The position numbers and the translations under genes were made by a program. Under the pieces are notes generated by a model. The model made no database searches. It had not been told where the DNA came from and was given only the letters and a program-made list of their open reading frames with translations. Shown piece after piece: positions 46,745-57,215 of a stretch of 64,000 nucleotides of DNA; within the stretch, counting starts at the first letter, position 1, and each line of letters starts with the position of its first letter. This stretch comes from Gnetum montanum. Lineage: Eukaryota; Streptophyta; Gnetopsida; Gnetales; Gnetaceae. Location: contig MNCI01009202.1 of the NCBI GenBank assembly GCA_015680685.1, positions 61,270 through 125,269 of the forward strand. Direction: 5' to 3'.

Positions 46745-47648
46745 TACTCCAAGTTGATAGTAGGAGTTCTTCGTTATCATTTATCTCATGGCGTCTATGA
46801 TGCCTATGTGGTTCCCTACTTTCCCTTCTTTCATGCCTTGATTCTCTCGAATGCCCTCGTCCTCGCTCTCGACTCTCTCATCGAGGGTTCTCATTATGCT
46901 TACCTTTATCCTCACAATTTTGTTCCTTGTGACTACACCCTGATGTGGAAGGAGAGGGTGAATGATGTGATGAAGGTGAAGAAGAAGGGGAACCATCGCC
47001 ATGATGATGCTTCTTACCTTCTCTTCGGTGGCTACGATCCCGATCGTGATGATGATCAGATTGCCCATCCTTATCATTTGTTTGTGTTCTCTCATTGAAC
47101 ACTTGGTGTTCATGGGGATTAGAACCAAGGTTATGAATTGTGGAGTGCAGGTTCTGATACCCCACCTCCTTACCATCATTAGGAGGGAGAACATCATTTG
47201 ATGAAGAACTTGTTATAACTGGTTCACCATCTTTAATTTCTCTTAGGACGTGCGAGACCCTTTTACCCTTCAACGATGAATGGTAGCTCTTTTGCCTCGA
47301 GTCCCTTAGACGTTGCACTACTGTGGGATGGTAATCCCTTGTGTCATAATCACCTGCAACATATTCAGCATTTAGCTGCGTCCTGTCTATCTGTGCAAGA
47401 GCACGAAGGAGCATGTTAGGGACTACACGATCTGGAGGTAACACTATGTTACCTTGCAAGTCTCGCCAATGCAGTTGTTTGTCCTAATGGAGGATAAAGG
47501 TGAAATCGGGTACGTACTCATCATGATGAGTATATACTACCCGATACGGTTGAGGAACTGGTGGGTTTTGGTTACCTATGTTAGACCGCCCACTGTCTCT
47601 TGTGTGATCCCTAGGTGGTGAAGTGCTTTTATGAGAAGAAGAAGACAT
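46745..47648 (-). pseudogene. N-terminal domain of gag of element C (His/Ser/Arg-rich)
   Basis: Start codon 47648 (MSSSSHKSTSPPRD). One frame is kept for about 300 codons with two stops (TAG near 47487, TGA near 46876). Contents: YRVVYTHHDEYVPDFTF, LPPDRVVPNMLLRALAQID, then a low-complexity region of Ser, His, Asp, Arg and Lys (DGQSDHHHDRDRSHRREGKK, SSSPSSHHSPSPSTSG) and an Arg-rich end (HERRESREPHRHHRRHE). This charged, SR-like stretch is absent from A and B gag. Nucleic-acid binding would be a reasonable guess only. Confidence 0.7.
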
Positions 47649-47774
47649 TGTTATCTTGTCAATGTGCTATTGACCGTTGTTTAAATTTTCTTCTGATTAA
47701 CCCTAAGGGTTCGTTTAAGCTTCCCAACGATCTGGATGATTTCCTATGTTCTACTTAGTGCACAAACAACTTAA

Positions 47775-47792
47775 TCCCTGGTAACGGTGCCA
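47775..47792 (-). other. Primer binding site (tRNA-Asp-like) of element C
   Basis: Minus strand TGGCACCGTTACCAGGGA, one base from the LTR; 15 of 18 bases match the plant tRNA-Asp site. Confidence 0.8.
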
Positions 47793-47793
47793 A

Positions 47794-48578
47794 TGATGAG
47801 TGGTGAGGTACCCCTACACTCAACCATACAAATACAAGCGTTACATGCGTGATCCGGTTGAACTCCGCAGACTAAGTGCCTACACGCCTTATGGAATACC
47901 TAAAGTTAATCAATCGTTGTCCTCCCAAGCTTACTTGTATTTGTCACGGTTGTATGGTTAAGTAAGCTTGAGGCATGTGATTTTTATATCTTTTATGTTT
48001 TTATCGCCTATGCTAAGAGAGGAAAGGGTGAAGAGACTAAGTAACTAACTTTAACTAACTAAGCCTTAATTATCCTAGCATCAGTATTCATTCCCACTTG
48101 TTGTTTCACACCCTGAACCAATGCAACGCTGCTGTGATTACCAAATGCTATTCGGTACTGGGATTACCAAGTGTAACAGATGTGCTCGAAGCGGTCATAC
48201 TGAATGCACTTAACTATGAGAGTTGAGGGTTGAGAGAGATTAATTCCTAAGAAAGCATTTAAACAATTAACAATAATTAAATTCTCATTAGCTTAGTCCA
48301 TGCACTGCAAGGTTTATCCAAAATTTTATCTTTATTGTCGTACACAATTGTGTGCTCAGGTACAAAATTGCTCGAATAAAGATCCGTTCACTTTGGGACT
48401 CCTACTGCAGGCACATGGAAATTATTCTAACTCTGGAATGGAAAAATGGCAAGAGTGTGGCTACGGTCTATATCTAGATTGTGAAATAAGGGAGAGCCGC
48501 CTCTTATTTATAGATTTGACGACGCGATGCGATATCATGTATACAATATCGCGGTCAATGCGATATTGCGTCCCATCA
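47794..48578 (-). repeat. 5' LTR of element C
   Basis: 785 bp, TGATGAGTGGTGAGG to GCGTCCCATCA on plus. TATA box at 48505-48512; GATATC/GATATT palindromes at 48528-48570. Followed by CACAC. Confidence 0.92.
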
Positions 48579-48583
48579 CACAC

Positions 48584-49910
48584 GATGCTCAAACTTTGAT
48601 CAGTCCCTCGATGACTCCTGTAGAGCATGAGGATGTTCTAGATTGGTTGTTGCATATAGGACAAGTGATGATGTCCCTGTTTAACATCCCTCAAGATGTC
48701 ACAGCAACTCAATCAAACATCATCTCCACAAAAGGAAAGCTGGTCATGATAGAGATCAAGGTTGAGCATGCAAAGGCAGAGTTAGAAAGTCTCCAAGAAA
48801 AGCTCGTCACCCTGTAAGTTGCATAGTGGGATCCATCTCAGTTTATCCCCGTAGACCAACTAGAGTCCTTCTGGACAGAACAACTGAATAAACTACTAGC
48901 AAAGAATAAAAGAGTGGTGGAGGAAAAAGAGAAGGCCGATTGGGATGCTTCCAAAGCACAAGCTCAAACATATGCACATGCCAAAGCACTCAAGGCCTTA
49001 CAAGAGGAAAATAAACAGCTTACCGTTGACAATCATAGGTTGACCACCATGGAAAAATAAAGGAATGTTCTCGAAGAAAATTTTTAGCAATTACGAGAAT
49101 AATTAGTCAGGATCAACTAGGATATGAATTGCTTGGCCAGAGAAAATCGAACCCTCTCAATGAAGGAGGTACGTGAAATCCATCAGAAGATGGCAATTGA
49201 AATAAGCTTGTGGTAGAACAAGGCCAAGCGACATGAGAAGCTCAAGGAATGATTAGGTGGGGATGTACAAATAGGTGATAGAAAAAGAAATCCATATGGC
49301 CAAGGCCTGTATCAACACTCTCAGTGCTCAAAACATTGATTGGAAAGTCATATTGGATACTTATGCCTTCATCCACCAAGTTGAACTGAAAAGCCGGGAC
49401 CTGCAGATACAAGACCTTACGGAGTACATGGAGTTGGCAAACCTGCGGTATGCCAACTTGGCCATGTTGACAGTAGGTTGTCTTAGAACAAAACTAGAAA
49501 AGCATGCAGCAACCACCTACATGAAGTATGAAATAGAATTAGCTAAGCATAAGAAGATGCTGCAAAAATTAGAAGTGGCAAATTCTAAGTTAGCGATGGT
49601 TAAAACTAGCTACTAGGGACACAAGGATGTCGTGGCAGATTTGGCTCAACGGCTCATGGATTACCAAAAATACAAGGATAAAGCCAGAGCCTATGGAGAG
49701 GAACAACGACTATTTGTGGCTTGGTATGTCAAGGCCAACCAAATGTTTCCGCAACTACTGTGTCCATGGGAGGTGTTGACTCCATCAAACATTGGAGCAT
49801 TAGCATGGATGACACAGGATCCCTGAACTGAAGAGGAAAAGCTCTAGGCACTCCATCAGAGACATTAATTTCTAAAACCTAGAGCACAAGATAAGGGATA
49901 GAGACCCATG
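48584..49910 (+). pseudogene. Sense extra ORF of element B, C-terminal coiled coil
   Basis: Continues in frame from 40773 once element C is removed: DAQTLISPSMTPVEHEDVL, a hydrophobic segment VLDWLLHIGQVMMSLFNIPQ, then long heptad-rich sequence (KLVMIEIKVEHAKAELESLQ; KALKALQEENKQLTVDNHRL; ELAKHKKMLQKLEVANSKLA). A motif YMELANLRYANLAML at 49430 and the end LLCPWEVLTPSNIGALAW are shared with element F. The coiled coil suggests self-assembly. About six stops, mostly TAG or TAA. Confidence 0.68.
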
Positions 49911-50119
49911 GAGGAACCACCATTGCCAAGAACCACATGAGTTCCAACAAAATTCTGTCTTTTTGTAATTCTGTGTCTGTGTCCCAATTTTGTTGTGTTC
50001 AATTCTCCACTGCAACATGAATAAATTCCTAGTTAGTCAATAATCCCATACCTATCCACTATGTAATCAATTGAACTTGTTCTCATTTTGTTTGACTCGA
50101 GGACAAGTTTTCATTCAGT

Positions 50120-50129
50120 CATGGGGGTA
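50120..50129 (+). other. Polypurine tract of element B
   Basis: CATGGGGGTA immediately before the 3' LTR. Confidence 0.75.
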
Positions 50130-50988
50130 TGATGAATCATGATTTGCAGGCTCCGATATTGGATTTGCGATATTGGGTATGCGATATTGTGGCTTGGATA
50201 ATGATATCGGATACATGATGATTCCTATGTAAGCCTATAAATACACATTTGGGGCACACAGGAAAGGGAGAGTTAGTAAGTGTAGGAATAGAGTATTTTT
50301 TGTCAGTTTTCAGTTAATTTCAATTCTTTCCCCAGTGCATGCCCGTAGTGTGATGATTGCAATTGTATGAAACCTTTATTCAAGTGTGACGCACTTGGAC
50401 ACGTACATGATCAGCAATAAAGATCGAGATTACTCCATCATTGCAACATTCACGTAGTTTTTAATTGTTTAATTATTATTGTTATTGTTATTTATTGTTT
50501 TATTAACTAATATTTCTTTACCGTCATTTACTATTCCTATTGTAAATGCGGAATGAGTACGACTTAATCATGAACATTTAAGTGTAACTACTTGGTAACC
50601 TAGTAATGTACCTAGGAGCACTCAAGTAATACACGCTTGGTAATCCTAGAAGTAGCACACGAGGTCCAAGATGCGCACAGATGATTAAGGATGGATGCTC
50701 ATTGTACTTAGGCTAGTTAAACATATTTTCCATTGCTTGTCAATTTAATTCAGATTATCTTCCATTGTCCCTAGGAGTAGCCTAGTGTTAGAAGTCATAT
50801 CATACACCTCACTCTGGACTAAACCATATGTGACAAAGTAAATACTAGTCCAAGTGAAAAGACAGTGAACTACAATCAACAAGTAATTATCTATATACCA
50901 CAACTAGTTCGTCTACGGAGTTCGACCAGATCGTGCGTGAACGCTCATATTCATATGGTTGAGTGTAAAGATACCTAGCCACTCATCA
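50130..50988 (+). repeat. 3' LTR of element B
   Basis: 859 bp, TGATGAATCATG to CTAGCCACTCATCA, uninterrupted. GATATT/GATATC cluster at 50155-50215, TATAAATA 50236-50243, AATAAAGATCGAG near 50416. Followed by GTTCT (50989-50993). Confidence 0.92.
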
Positions 50989-51169
50989 GTTCTTAAATAA
51001 CTTATCTTTAATACATGTCTTCGCTTTTGAGTATGTCTTTAAGGGCTGATTTATATGCTAATTGGGATAGGCCTCCTCATTGTTTTGAAACTATCTTTGG
51101 AAAAAAATAAATAAATAAACATCTAAATTACAATAAAGAACCAAAAATTTAATAATCATGGAAGAAAAA

Positions 51170-51505
51170 AATTTCCATAAATTTCACTTATGGAATAATG
51201 TTAGTAACTAGAAATTTCGCAACGTAAACACTGCCAGTGGATTTTAAGAAAACAAATTAACCCCGGTGAAAATTAAAGCAAGGTAAATATATATTTTTTC
51301 AGTTTCATCTTAAGAAAATATTTCAAAAACAGAGATTGAACATTATAAGATGATAAACCGGGAATGCTGGTGGAGTTGAACAGCAGCATCCCGGCTAGTA
51401 ACAGGGAAGCGTAATGGAATGATTGTACGAGGGGTTCCGACAAGATATGTATTTTCGCTTCAAATCTTGAATGTTTTCGTTTCGCGCATTTAGTATTAAG
51501 CATAA
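51170..51505 (-). pseudogene. Fragment of an ankyrin-PGG gene 3' end
   Basis: 51185-51330 aligns with 54470-54620 (GTAACTAGAAATTT, CAGYGGATTYTAAGAAAA, AGCTTCAGTTTAAGAAAATA). The minus frame has LSSYNVQSLFLK against LSCSYVQSLFLK at the end of pseudogene 2. It covers only the last codons and the 3' untranslated part; the membrane domain is absent. Confidence 0.5.
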
Positions 51506-54114
51506 AGAAATTCTCTGAAGATAATTAAAATAAATGATATGGATGACTTTTCTGGATGGAGCCATCTTTAATTCACTGCATCATACTAATCAATCGAACG
51601 GCTGAAACGAACAAAATACTGTCATCCAATCTTAAGGGTTCTTCACAAATTTAAAAGATAAACTGATACAGTTAATTATGCAAAGGCAAAATATGAAGGT
51701 CTTTCTTTGTTCACAAGCTATAATATGTTGGCACTTGGCGCACACGGCGGTGAGCGATGATGAAACATACCAAGGACTTTGCTTCAGAATAAATAGAAAG
51801 TCTAATGTCTTTAGCCAAGTTAAAAGGTAAAATCTTCTGGCTCCCATTTCATGCCTTATTCTTCGAGGGATCTCAAGGGGATTTCAAGCCCTTCATCTTC
51901 TGCAGTCAAATATCAACTTATTAACAGTATGAGCCATACAAACCAGTAGCCTCAGATCCTTTAGAAGTGAGGAGCAAAGAGGAGTTTTACTTGCAAGCTC
52001 AAAAGTAGCTAGAAGGATAAGTCATTAGACTCGGATTAAATTTAAATAAATAAGCAATGGAAAATAACGAAATGTTAAATCTTAAACTATTTACTATATA
52101 TACTCAGAACATTTAACTTATATAGAACTTGAATGGAATATGCATGATTTGCAAATTATAAGCTATATATTTTAAGTTTTAACAAAGTGCAACATTGCTC
52201 ACTTGAACAAAGAAACAAGGCAAAAATACTATCTAGAAATTTGTTTATTATAAATGAGCAAAAATTATCATCTTAAACTTATCTAAATAATATATAATTA
52301 CTTAAAAATAGGGCTAAAAAATCTCTATGTTATAAACAATGCTACAATTTTTGCTCAATAAAATAAATTATCATAGATATCAAAAAGAACATGTTAGCAT
52401 TACTTAGTTAATGGTGATTTCTCTATCATTGAAGATCTAAAGCTAGTTAAATGCTAAAATTTTTCTTGTTTGGAAAATAAAGCTACCTATAAATTTGCTT
52501 GCCTCCATATTTCAATAGCTAAAGGTGTTGATGCTTATTTCTATAGGTACGGCTACTACTTTGTTGATCTAGACTTTCTAAACTATTTTGATGTAGCCAC
52601 GAGCTGTGATGTGCTTGTGGTTGCTTGACAAGGGTCGTGGTGGCCTTTGAAACTAAAAATCTATTGCCCTTTGCTCCTACATTCAAATTGTTATGACCAT
52701 TAGTTGGGGTGGGTCAAAATAGAATCATTTTATTTATTGTGCATACCACGAGTTGACCACAAGTTATGGTTTGAACTCTGTGCAAACCACAAGTCATGGT
52801 CTAGTTGTGGTCTTGTCAAAAAACATAATTAAGAGTCATAGCTTAAAATTCATAGAAGTTTTGATGATGTTGATGGTTAAATTAACTTGGAGACAGCTTA
52901 GGGAGCTCAAATTTAGTATAGCATGGGCTGAATTAGACTAGAAATATGATGAGGGCCACATGAGTTTAGATTTAGAAGACAGCTAACATTCTTCAGTAAT
53001 GGGTAGCTCAACATAAAATTTGGGCAACATAATGCAAAAAGGATGCTCTTCATGGAGCTTGAAGAAACTAAAACACCCTTTCAAAAGGATAGAAGATGGA
53101 ACATGAAAGAAGGAAGAAAAGCTTGAGGAAAGACATCTTCCCTTCATTACTCAAATGTTATGCTTCATTCATTGTACAAGAGAGGCTGTTGGCATTAACT
53201 TATAGCTTGAGAAGTAGAGAGGATTTACAACTCCCTCTCATGTGGGAAAAACCTTTCTCCTCTTTTCTTTATATTTTCGTATAAAACTATGCTTTTAAAA
53301 GGTTTTCTAGCTATTTTTCTTCTACATTTCTTTAGCTTTTTAGCCTTCTTTGATAGATAGCTTTAAAACATAAAAGCTCTAAAATTTAAATGATAATGGA
53401 GGGATGGAAAAACAACAAAGACAAAGTTTGGGCATTGCCCAAAATCTTGACAATTTGTAGGCTTGATGACATGATGTTGGCATTAATAGTAATTTGTATG
53501 ATATAAGTATTAATGATAAGCTTTAGAAGCTCCATTGGTTTCACTAGCCTTTCTTAAATAAAGAGCCCACTACACTCGAAGAACCAAAATTGGCTTTCTA
53601 ATCCCTCCTCTCAATTTGGTGTAACTAGCATTCTACAACTAAAGGCAAGGTAACTTGTAAGCAAATTAGACGTAGCCTAACCACCAATGGTATAATGTAG
53701 TATGGGCATGGCACTCTAGTCACAAAATCTTGTTAGGTGACCTCATAGAGAGAACTTTATATTGGGAGAACTAGTATAAAGGGCTTGGGCTAGGCATCTT
53801 CTAAGCCAAAAGCGAAAACTTGAAAGGGACTTGGTGGTAATTAGAGATGTAGACTTGTCCAAGTGATTTGCAAAACATCAATTTTCAAATAAGCAATAGC
53901 CAAATAGCTAATCTTGCTCTTAGAAACTCATCCTAAAGTTATGCTAGGTTCACTTACTTGGGGGCAAGTCACTTTTTTTGTTCCAAGGTCACTATCATTC
54001 CTTGCCCTAAGGACCAACCCTAAAGGGTTGTTCATTCACTACCCTTTGGATCTATCGAACTAGTTTTAGAATTTCTTTTATAGAATTTTTTTTTACAAAT
54101 TTATAAAATCAATG
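51506..54114. other. Intergenic DNA with short remnants
   Basis: No gene supported. 51840-51900 on minus reads EDEGLEIPLRSLEE then stop, possibly the end of an unknown protein. 52600-52820 has CCACAAGTCATGGT palindromic words. 53500-53970 is the outer part of the left arm of the inverted duplication described below. Confidence 0.4.
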
Positions 54115-54187
54115 TTACCTATAAGAATTGAACCTATGACCAATGGTTACTAAGCCAAGACTCTTACCACTAAGTTAACACCTCAAC
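54087..54187 (-). repeat. tRNA-derived (SINE-like) remnant
   Basis: On the minus strand 54187-54115 reads like a tRNA: an A-box-like TAACTTAGTGGTAAGAG, a central TCTTGGCTTAGTAACCATTGG, and a B-box-like GGTTCAATTCT. After about 25 more bases comes an A run (AAAAAAAAA near 54092). Head plus A-rich tail is the layout of a short plant SINE; the acceptor stem does not pair, so it is not a working tRNA. Confidence 0.45.
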
Positions 54188-54602
54188 ATGACCCTTAATT
54201 CTAAAGAAAAAGTTAATCAATTTTCAAACCTATAAGGAAGTTAGCCACATTGAAGGTGATGTATAGTATAAACTTAGAATAGGTGATATTAGACATGAAA
54301 CCAAACTACCACAAAGAAGAGTGACCGCATAGAACAAGAATGTGGATTGAACATTATGAGATGAAAACTCCACACAACATGTTCAGTCCAAATCTCACTA
54401 TATGCACTTTGAAAGGGTTATAATGCACAGTTGTGCGATAAGCTAATAATCAAGGAAAAATATTTCCGTTAATTTCACTATGCAGTTAAACCAGTAACTA
54501 GAAATTTATAAACGTAACAGTTTCAGCGGATTCTAAGAAAATAAATTAAATGCAGCGAAAATTAAATCAGGCAAAAAGGTAAGCATATAATCTCTCTGAG
54601 CT

Positions 54603-55815
54603 TCAGTTTAAGAAAATACAGGGACGTCTTCTGAATCTGACTGCTTTCAAAAACAGAGACTGAACATAAGAACATGAAAGACCAGAAATGTGTGTGAAGG
54701 GCTTAAAATACTTACTTGTAGCTTTTCTCTTGGATCCACAATAAGCCCAAAACGCAAGAAGTGGCCTGTATTTCCTCCACATAGCTCTGCCTGAAAACCG
54801 CGGTCGCTGAACGGCAGATCCTCCTGATGGTGAAGGTTGCTGAGTTGGGGCAACACAGCACAAGGTATCTTTCAGCTTCCTAATTGAGCGGCCAAGCGCT
54901 TCTCTGAATCTTTGGAAATTGAATGCCACCATGATGACAAGATAAAATACCGGAGGAACCAAAGCAAGGATTTCGTAATACCCAGAAACAGGGTTATTAT
55001 CGGGAAAGAGGGCTCTCAAGGCCTGGGCAAAAGAGGCTACGATGCAGACTGCTCCAATGCTGACGACCCCATTCAAGCACTTCATTCTTATCTTGAAACC
55101 AACAAGGTACCGATCCAGTTCATGAATCCCAGTATCATGTCTAATGTCAGAAAAATCACTACCAGAATTGACAGAGTCAATGACAGTGTGTTGAGCAATA
55201 CAAACCCTTTAAAATGCTTGTTGTCTTGCAGATTTGGTTTGCCATGATCACTGGTTCCTCCTGGAATAGACGGAACTCCTGGTAGCTTATTGTTACCAGC
55301 AAAACAGCTGTCACTGATAGCCACGCGAAACTGGTGCTGATTTCTGTCTTGCGTTTCCTGTCTTGCTGTTTATTTGCCATTTTTTCCACCTTTGTTGCCA
55401 GTGCTTTCTGAGCAGGGTTTTTTGCTTCTGAAATCCTTGGCAGCGCATTGACAAATTTGCCCAGCGCCTGCAAACAAAATAAGTCAAATTTCATACTGGT
55501 TTTTTGAAAAAAATAAACGGAAAGCAAACAGTAGGGCAGCAAACCAGGAAACTTAGCCCAACTAGGGGATTTAGATATGAGAGATCAATGAAGTCCAGAG
55601 GGGATTATGCTTTCGTCCAGGTTTTTGGCCGTGTGGATGAAGGTTTGGGCGTTGTGATCAGGTGCCAGTGCCAAATATTCCCACCCCTTCTGTCTGAGCA
55701 GATGGCAACTTATCTTCTCGTTTTTGTGTTCAAGAGCAATGTGCAGGGCATTTCTTCCCTGCTTGTCTACCATGAAAGGTAGTAATTCTCCTCATGGAAA
55801 TTCCTCATCATGGCG
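54603..55815 (-). pseudogene. Ankyrin-PGG membrane protein, pseudogene 2 (C-terminal part)
   Basis: Minus strand. Starts inside the ankyrin region (MVDKQGRNALHIALEHKNEK, 55773 on; WEYLALAPDHNAQTF). Next comes exon 2 from 55467 after acceptor TTTTGTTTGCAG: ALGKFVNALPRISEAKNPAQ, KMANKQQDRKRK, then the first membrane helix WLSVTAVLLVTISYQ. One-base losses at the PGG motif (about 55285) and near 55110 shift the frame. PSIPGG, LLNTLSLTLSILVVIFLTLD, VVSIGAVCIVASFAQALRAL and YYEILALVPPVFYLVIMVAF give the four-helix PGG domain as in pseudogene 1. The last 60 codons (SGGSAVQRPRFSG...) are basic. The N-terminal ankyrin half is missing at the inversion point. Confidence 0.78.
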
Positions 55816-56590
55816 CCGTCCATTCAGAATCACGATGAACGAGCTCTCACAGGCTAAAGCTCAGGGAAACACAGAGCATCACTTTGCTGTGCGGTTCTGC
55901 GAAGAAGATACCGAAAAAGAACTTTTGCAGAATGGGCCAAAGCGAGAATTTGAGAAGAATTCCATGGGAATGCCCTGTGAAAATGGCGATTCCAGTATGG
56001 TCAACCTTCTCTGGCACTGTCACAAGTCCTACCCATGCCCTCCTAATGATTGCCACCATGGCTGTTTCCATCCTGCGGTCCAGAGCTGCGTTCCTGTTAC
56101 GTGTTCGACTCTGTTTTTCCGTTCCCCACAACAAAATAATTGCCTGATTTCATTACCTACGACCATGTTTGCCTGAAATATATCGGCAGTCCCAGAATTA
56201 AGCAGGGTTTGGTTTTCGGTTCTGATGATTCAGTAATGGTGGAGAAAATCATTGAGATTATAGAGGATGATAAGCATGAGATGAAGAACTTGTCATTCAG
56301 TGCAGGGGATTAGCCAATCCATATAGCGGCCAGGAGAGGCAATTTGGATGCTGTCAAGTTGCTTCTGGAGAATTTCCACGAGGAGAACGACTGCCCTTCA
56401 GGCAAGACATATTGCCCTTAAACACAAAAACGAGAAGATAAGTTGCTATCAGCTCAAAAGGGGTGGAAATATTTGGCACTGGCACCTGATCACAACGCCC
56501 AAACCTTCATCCACAAGGCCGAAAACCTGGACGAAGTCTCTTATATCTAAATCCCCCATTTGGGCTCAGTTTCCCCGTTTGCTGCTCGGC

Positions 56591-56740
56591 TGTTTGGCTT
56601 TCCTTGATTTAAAAGAAAAATCAATCGAATTTGACTTATTGTGCTTGCAGGCGCTAGTTTCCTCGTTTGTTGCTCTGCTGTTTGGCTTTCCTTGATTTAA
56701 AAGAAAAATCAATCGAATTTGACTTATTGTGCTTGCAGGC
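56591..56740 (+). repeat. 88-bp tandem duplication of an intron 3' end
   Basis: TGTTTGGCTTTCCTTGATTT through GTGCTTGCAGGC at 56591-56652 recurs without change at 56679-56740, so the splice acceptor of pseudogene 3 exists twice. Confidence 0.9.
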
Positions 56741-56880
56741 CCTAGGCAAATTTGTGAATGCGCTGCCAAGTACTTCAAAAGCGAAAAAAAACCCTTCTCA
56801 GACAAAAGTAGAGAAAATGGAAAACAAACAGCAAAACAAGAAAGGCAAGAAAAAAATGAGTACCAGCTTTGAATGCTATC

Positions 56881-56950
56881 AGTCACAGCTGTTTTGCTGG
56901 CAACAATAAGCTACCAGTCACAGCTGTTTTGCTGGCAACAATAAGCTACC
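56881..56950 (+). repeat. 35-bp tandem duplication in pseudogene 3
   Basis: AGTCACAGCTGTTTTGCTGG through AATAAGCTACC at 56881-56915 is followed by an identical copy (56916-56950). It lies in the codons for the first membrane helix and adds 35 bases, so it also shifts the frame. Confidence 0.92.
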
Positions 56951-57215
56951 AGAAGGATCTAGTGATCATGGCAAACCAAATCTGCAAGACAAGCAACATT
57001 TTAAAGGTTTTGTATTTCTCAACACCATGCCATTGACTCTGTCAATTCTGGTGGTGATTTTCCTACATGATACTGGGATTCATGAGCCTGGAGCGGTGCC
57101 TCCTCAGTTCCAAGATGAGAATGAAGTACTTGAATGGGGTCATCAGCATTGGAGCAGTCTACATTGTGACCTCTTTTGCACAGGCTTTGAGAGCCCTGCT
57201 TTCCTTAGTCGTTAG

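Larger units (their letters stand above)
40774..48578 (-). mobile_element. Element C: Athila-like element with gag and protease only
   Basis: Complete element on the minus strand: LTRs 47794-48578 (5') and 40774-41576 (3'), about 93-94 percent identical, exact duplication CACAC at 40769-40773 and 48579-48583. Internal part 6.2 kb: PBS, gag with an unusual N-terminal domain, protease, 2.2 kb without genes, polypurine tract. No reverse transcriptase or integrase. It sits inside the extra ORF of B; removing it together with one CACAC restores an unbroken reading frame there. Confidence 0.92.
17702..50988 (+). mobile_element. Element B: non-autonomous Athila-like LTR retrotransposon carrying two nested elements
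   Basis: Flanked by an exact 5-bp duplication GTTCT (17697-17701 and 50989-50993). Without its two insertions it is about 7.9 kb: LTR (864 bp, split by element T), PBS, gag, a 1-kb spacer, an extra ORF (split by element C), polypurine tract and LTR (859 bp). No protease, reverse transcriptase, RNase H or integrase sequence is present in any frame. The LTRs are about 88-90 percent identical by eye, lower than those of T and C, which agrees with B being the oldest of the three. Confidence 0.9.
55834..57215 (+). pseudogene. Ankyrin-PGG membrane protein, pseudogene 3
   Basis: Plus strand, head-to-head with pseudogene 2. 55834-56176 is one frame (MNELSQAKAQGNTEHHFAVR ...) aligning with pseudogene 1 (PLHFAVLLRDGDTAKKLLEE); CENGDSSM and HHGCFHPAVQS are kept. 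Ankyrin text continues (PIHIAARRGNLDAVKLLLEN, 56310-56370). Exon 2 starts at 56739 after CTTGCAG. An 88-bp direct duplication repeats this intron end, and a 35-bp duplication interrupts the first membrane helix (56881-56950). FINTMPLTLSILVVIF and MSLERCLLSSKMRMKYLNGV follow in different frames, ending near ALRALLS at 57205. Many breaks. Confidence 0.75.

Noticed and set aside
46754-47201. Plus-strand frame of 114 codons and a second minus frame of 138 codons
   Set aside because: Shadows of the His/Ser/Arg-rich gag domain of element C, whose frame is longer, has a start at the expected distance from the PBS and shows gag-like order.
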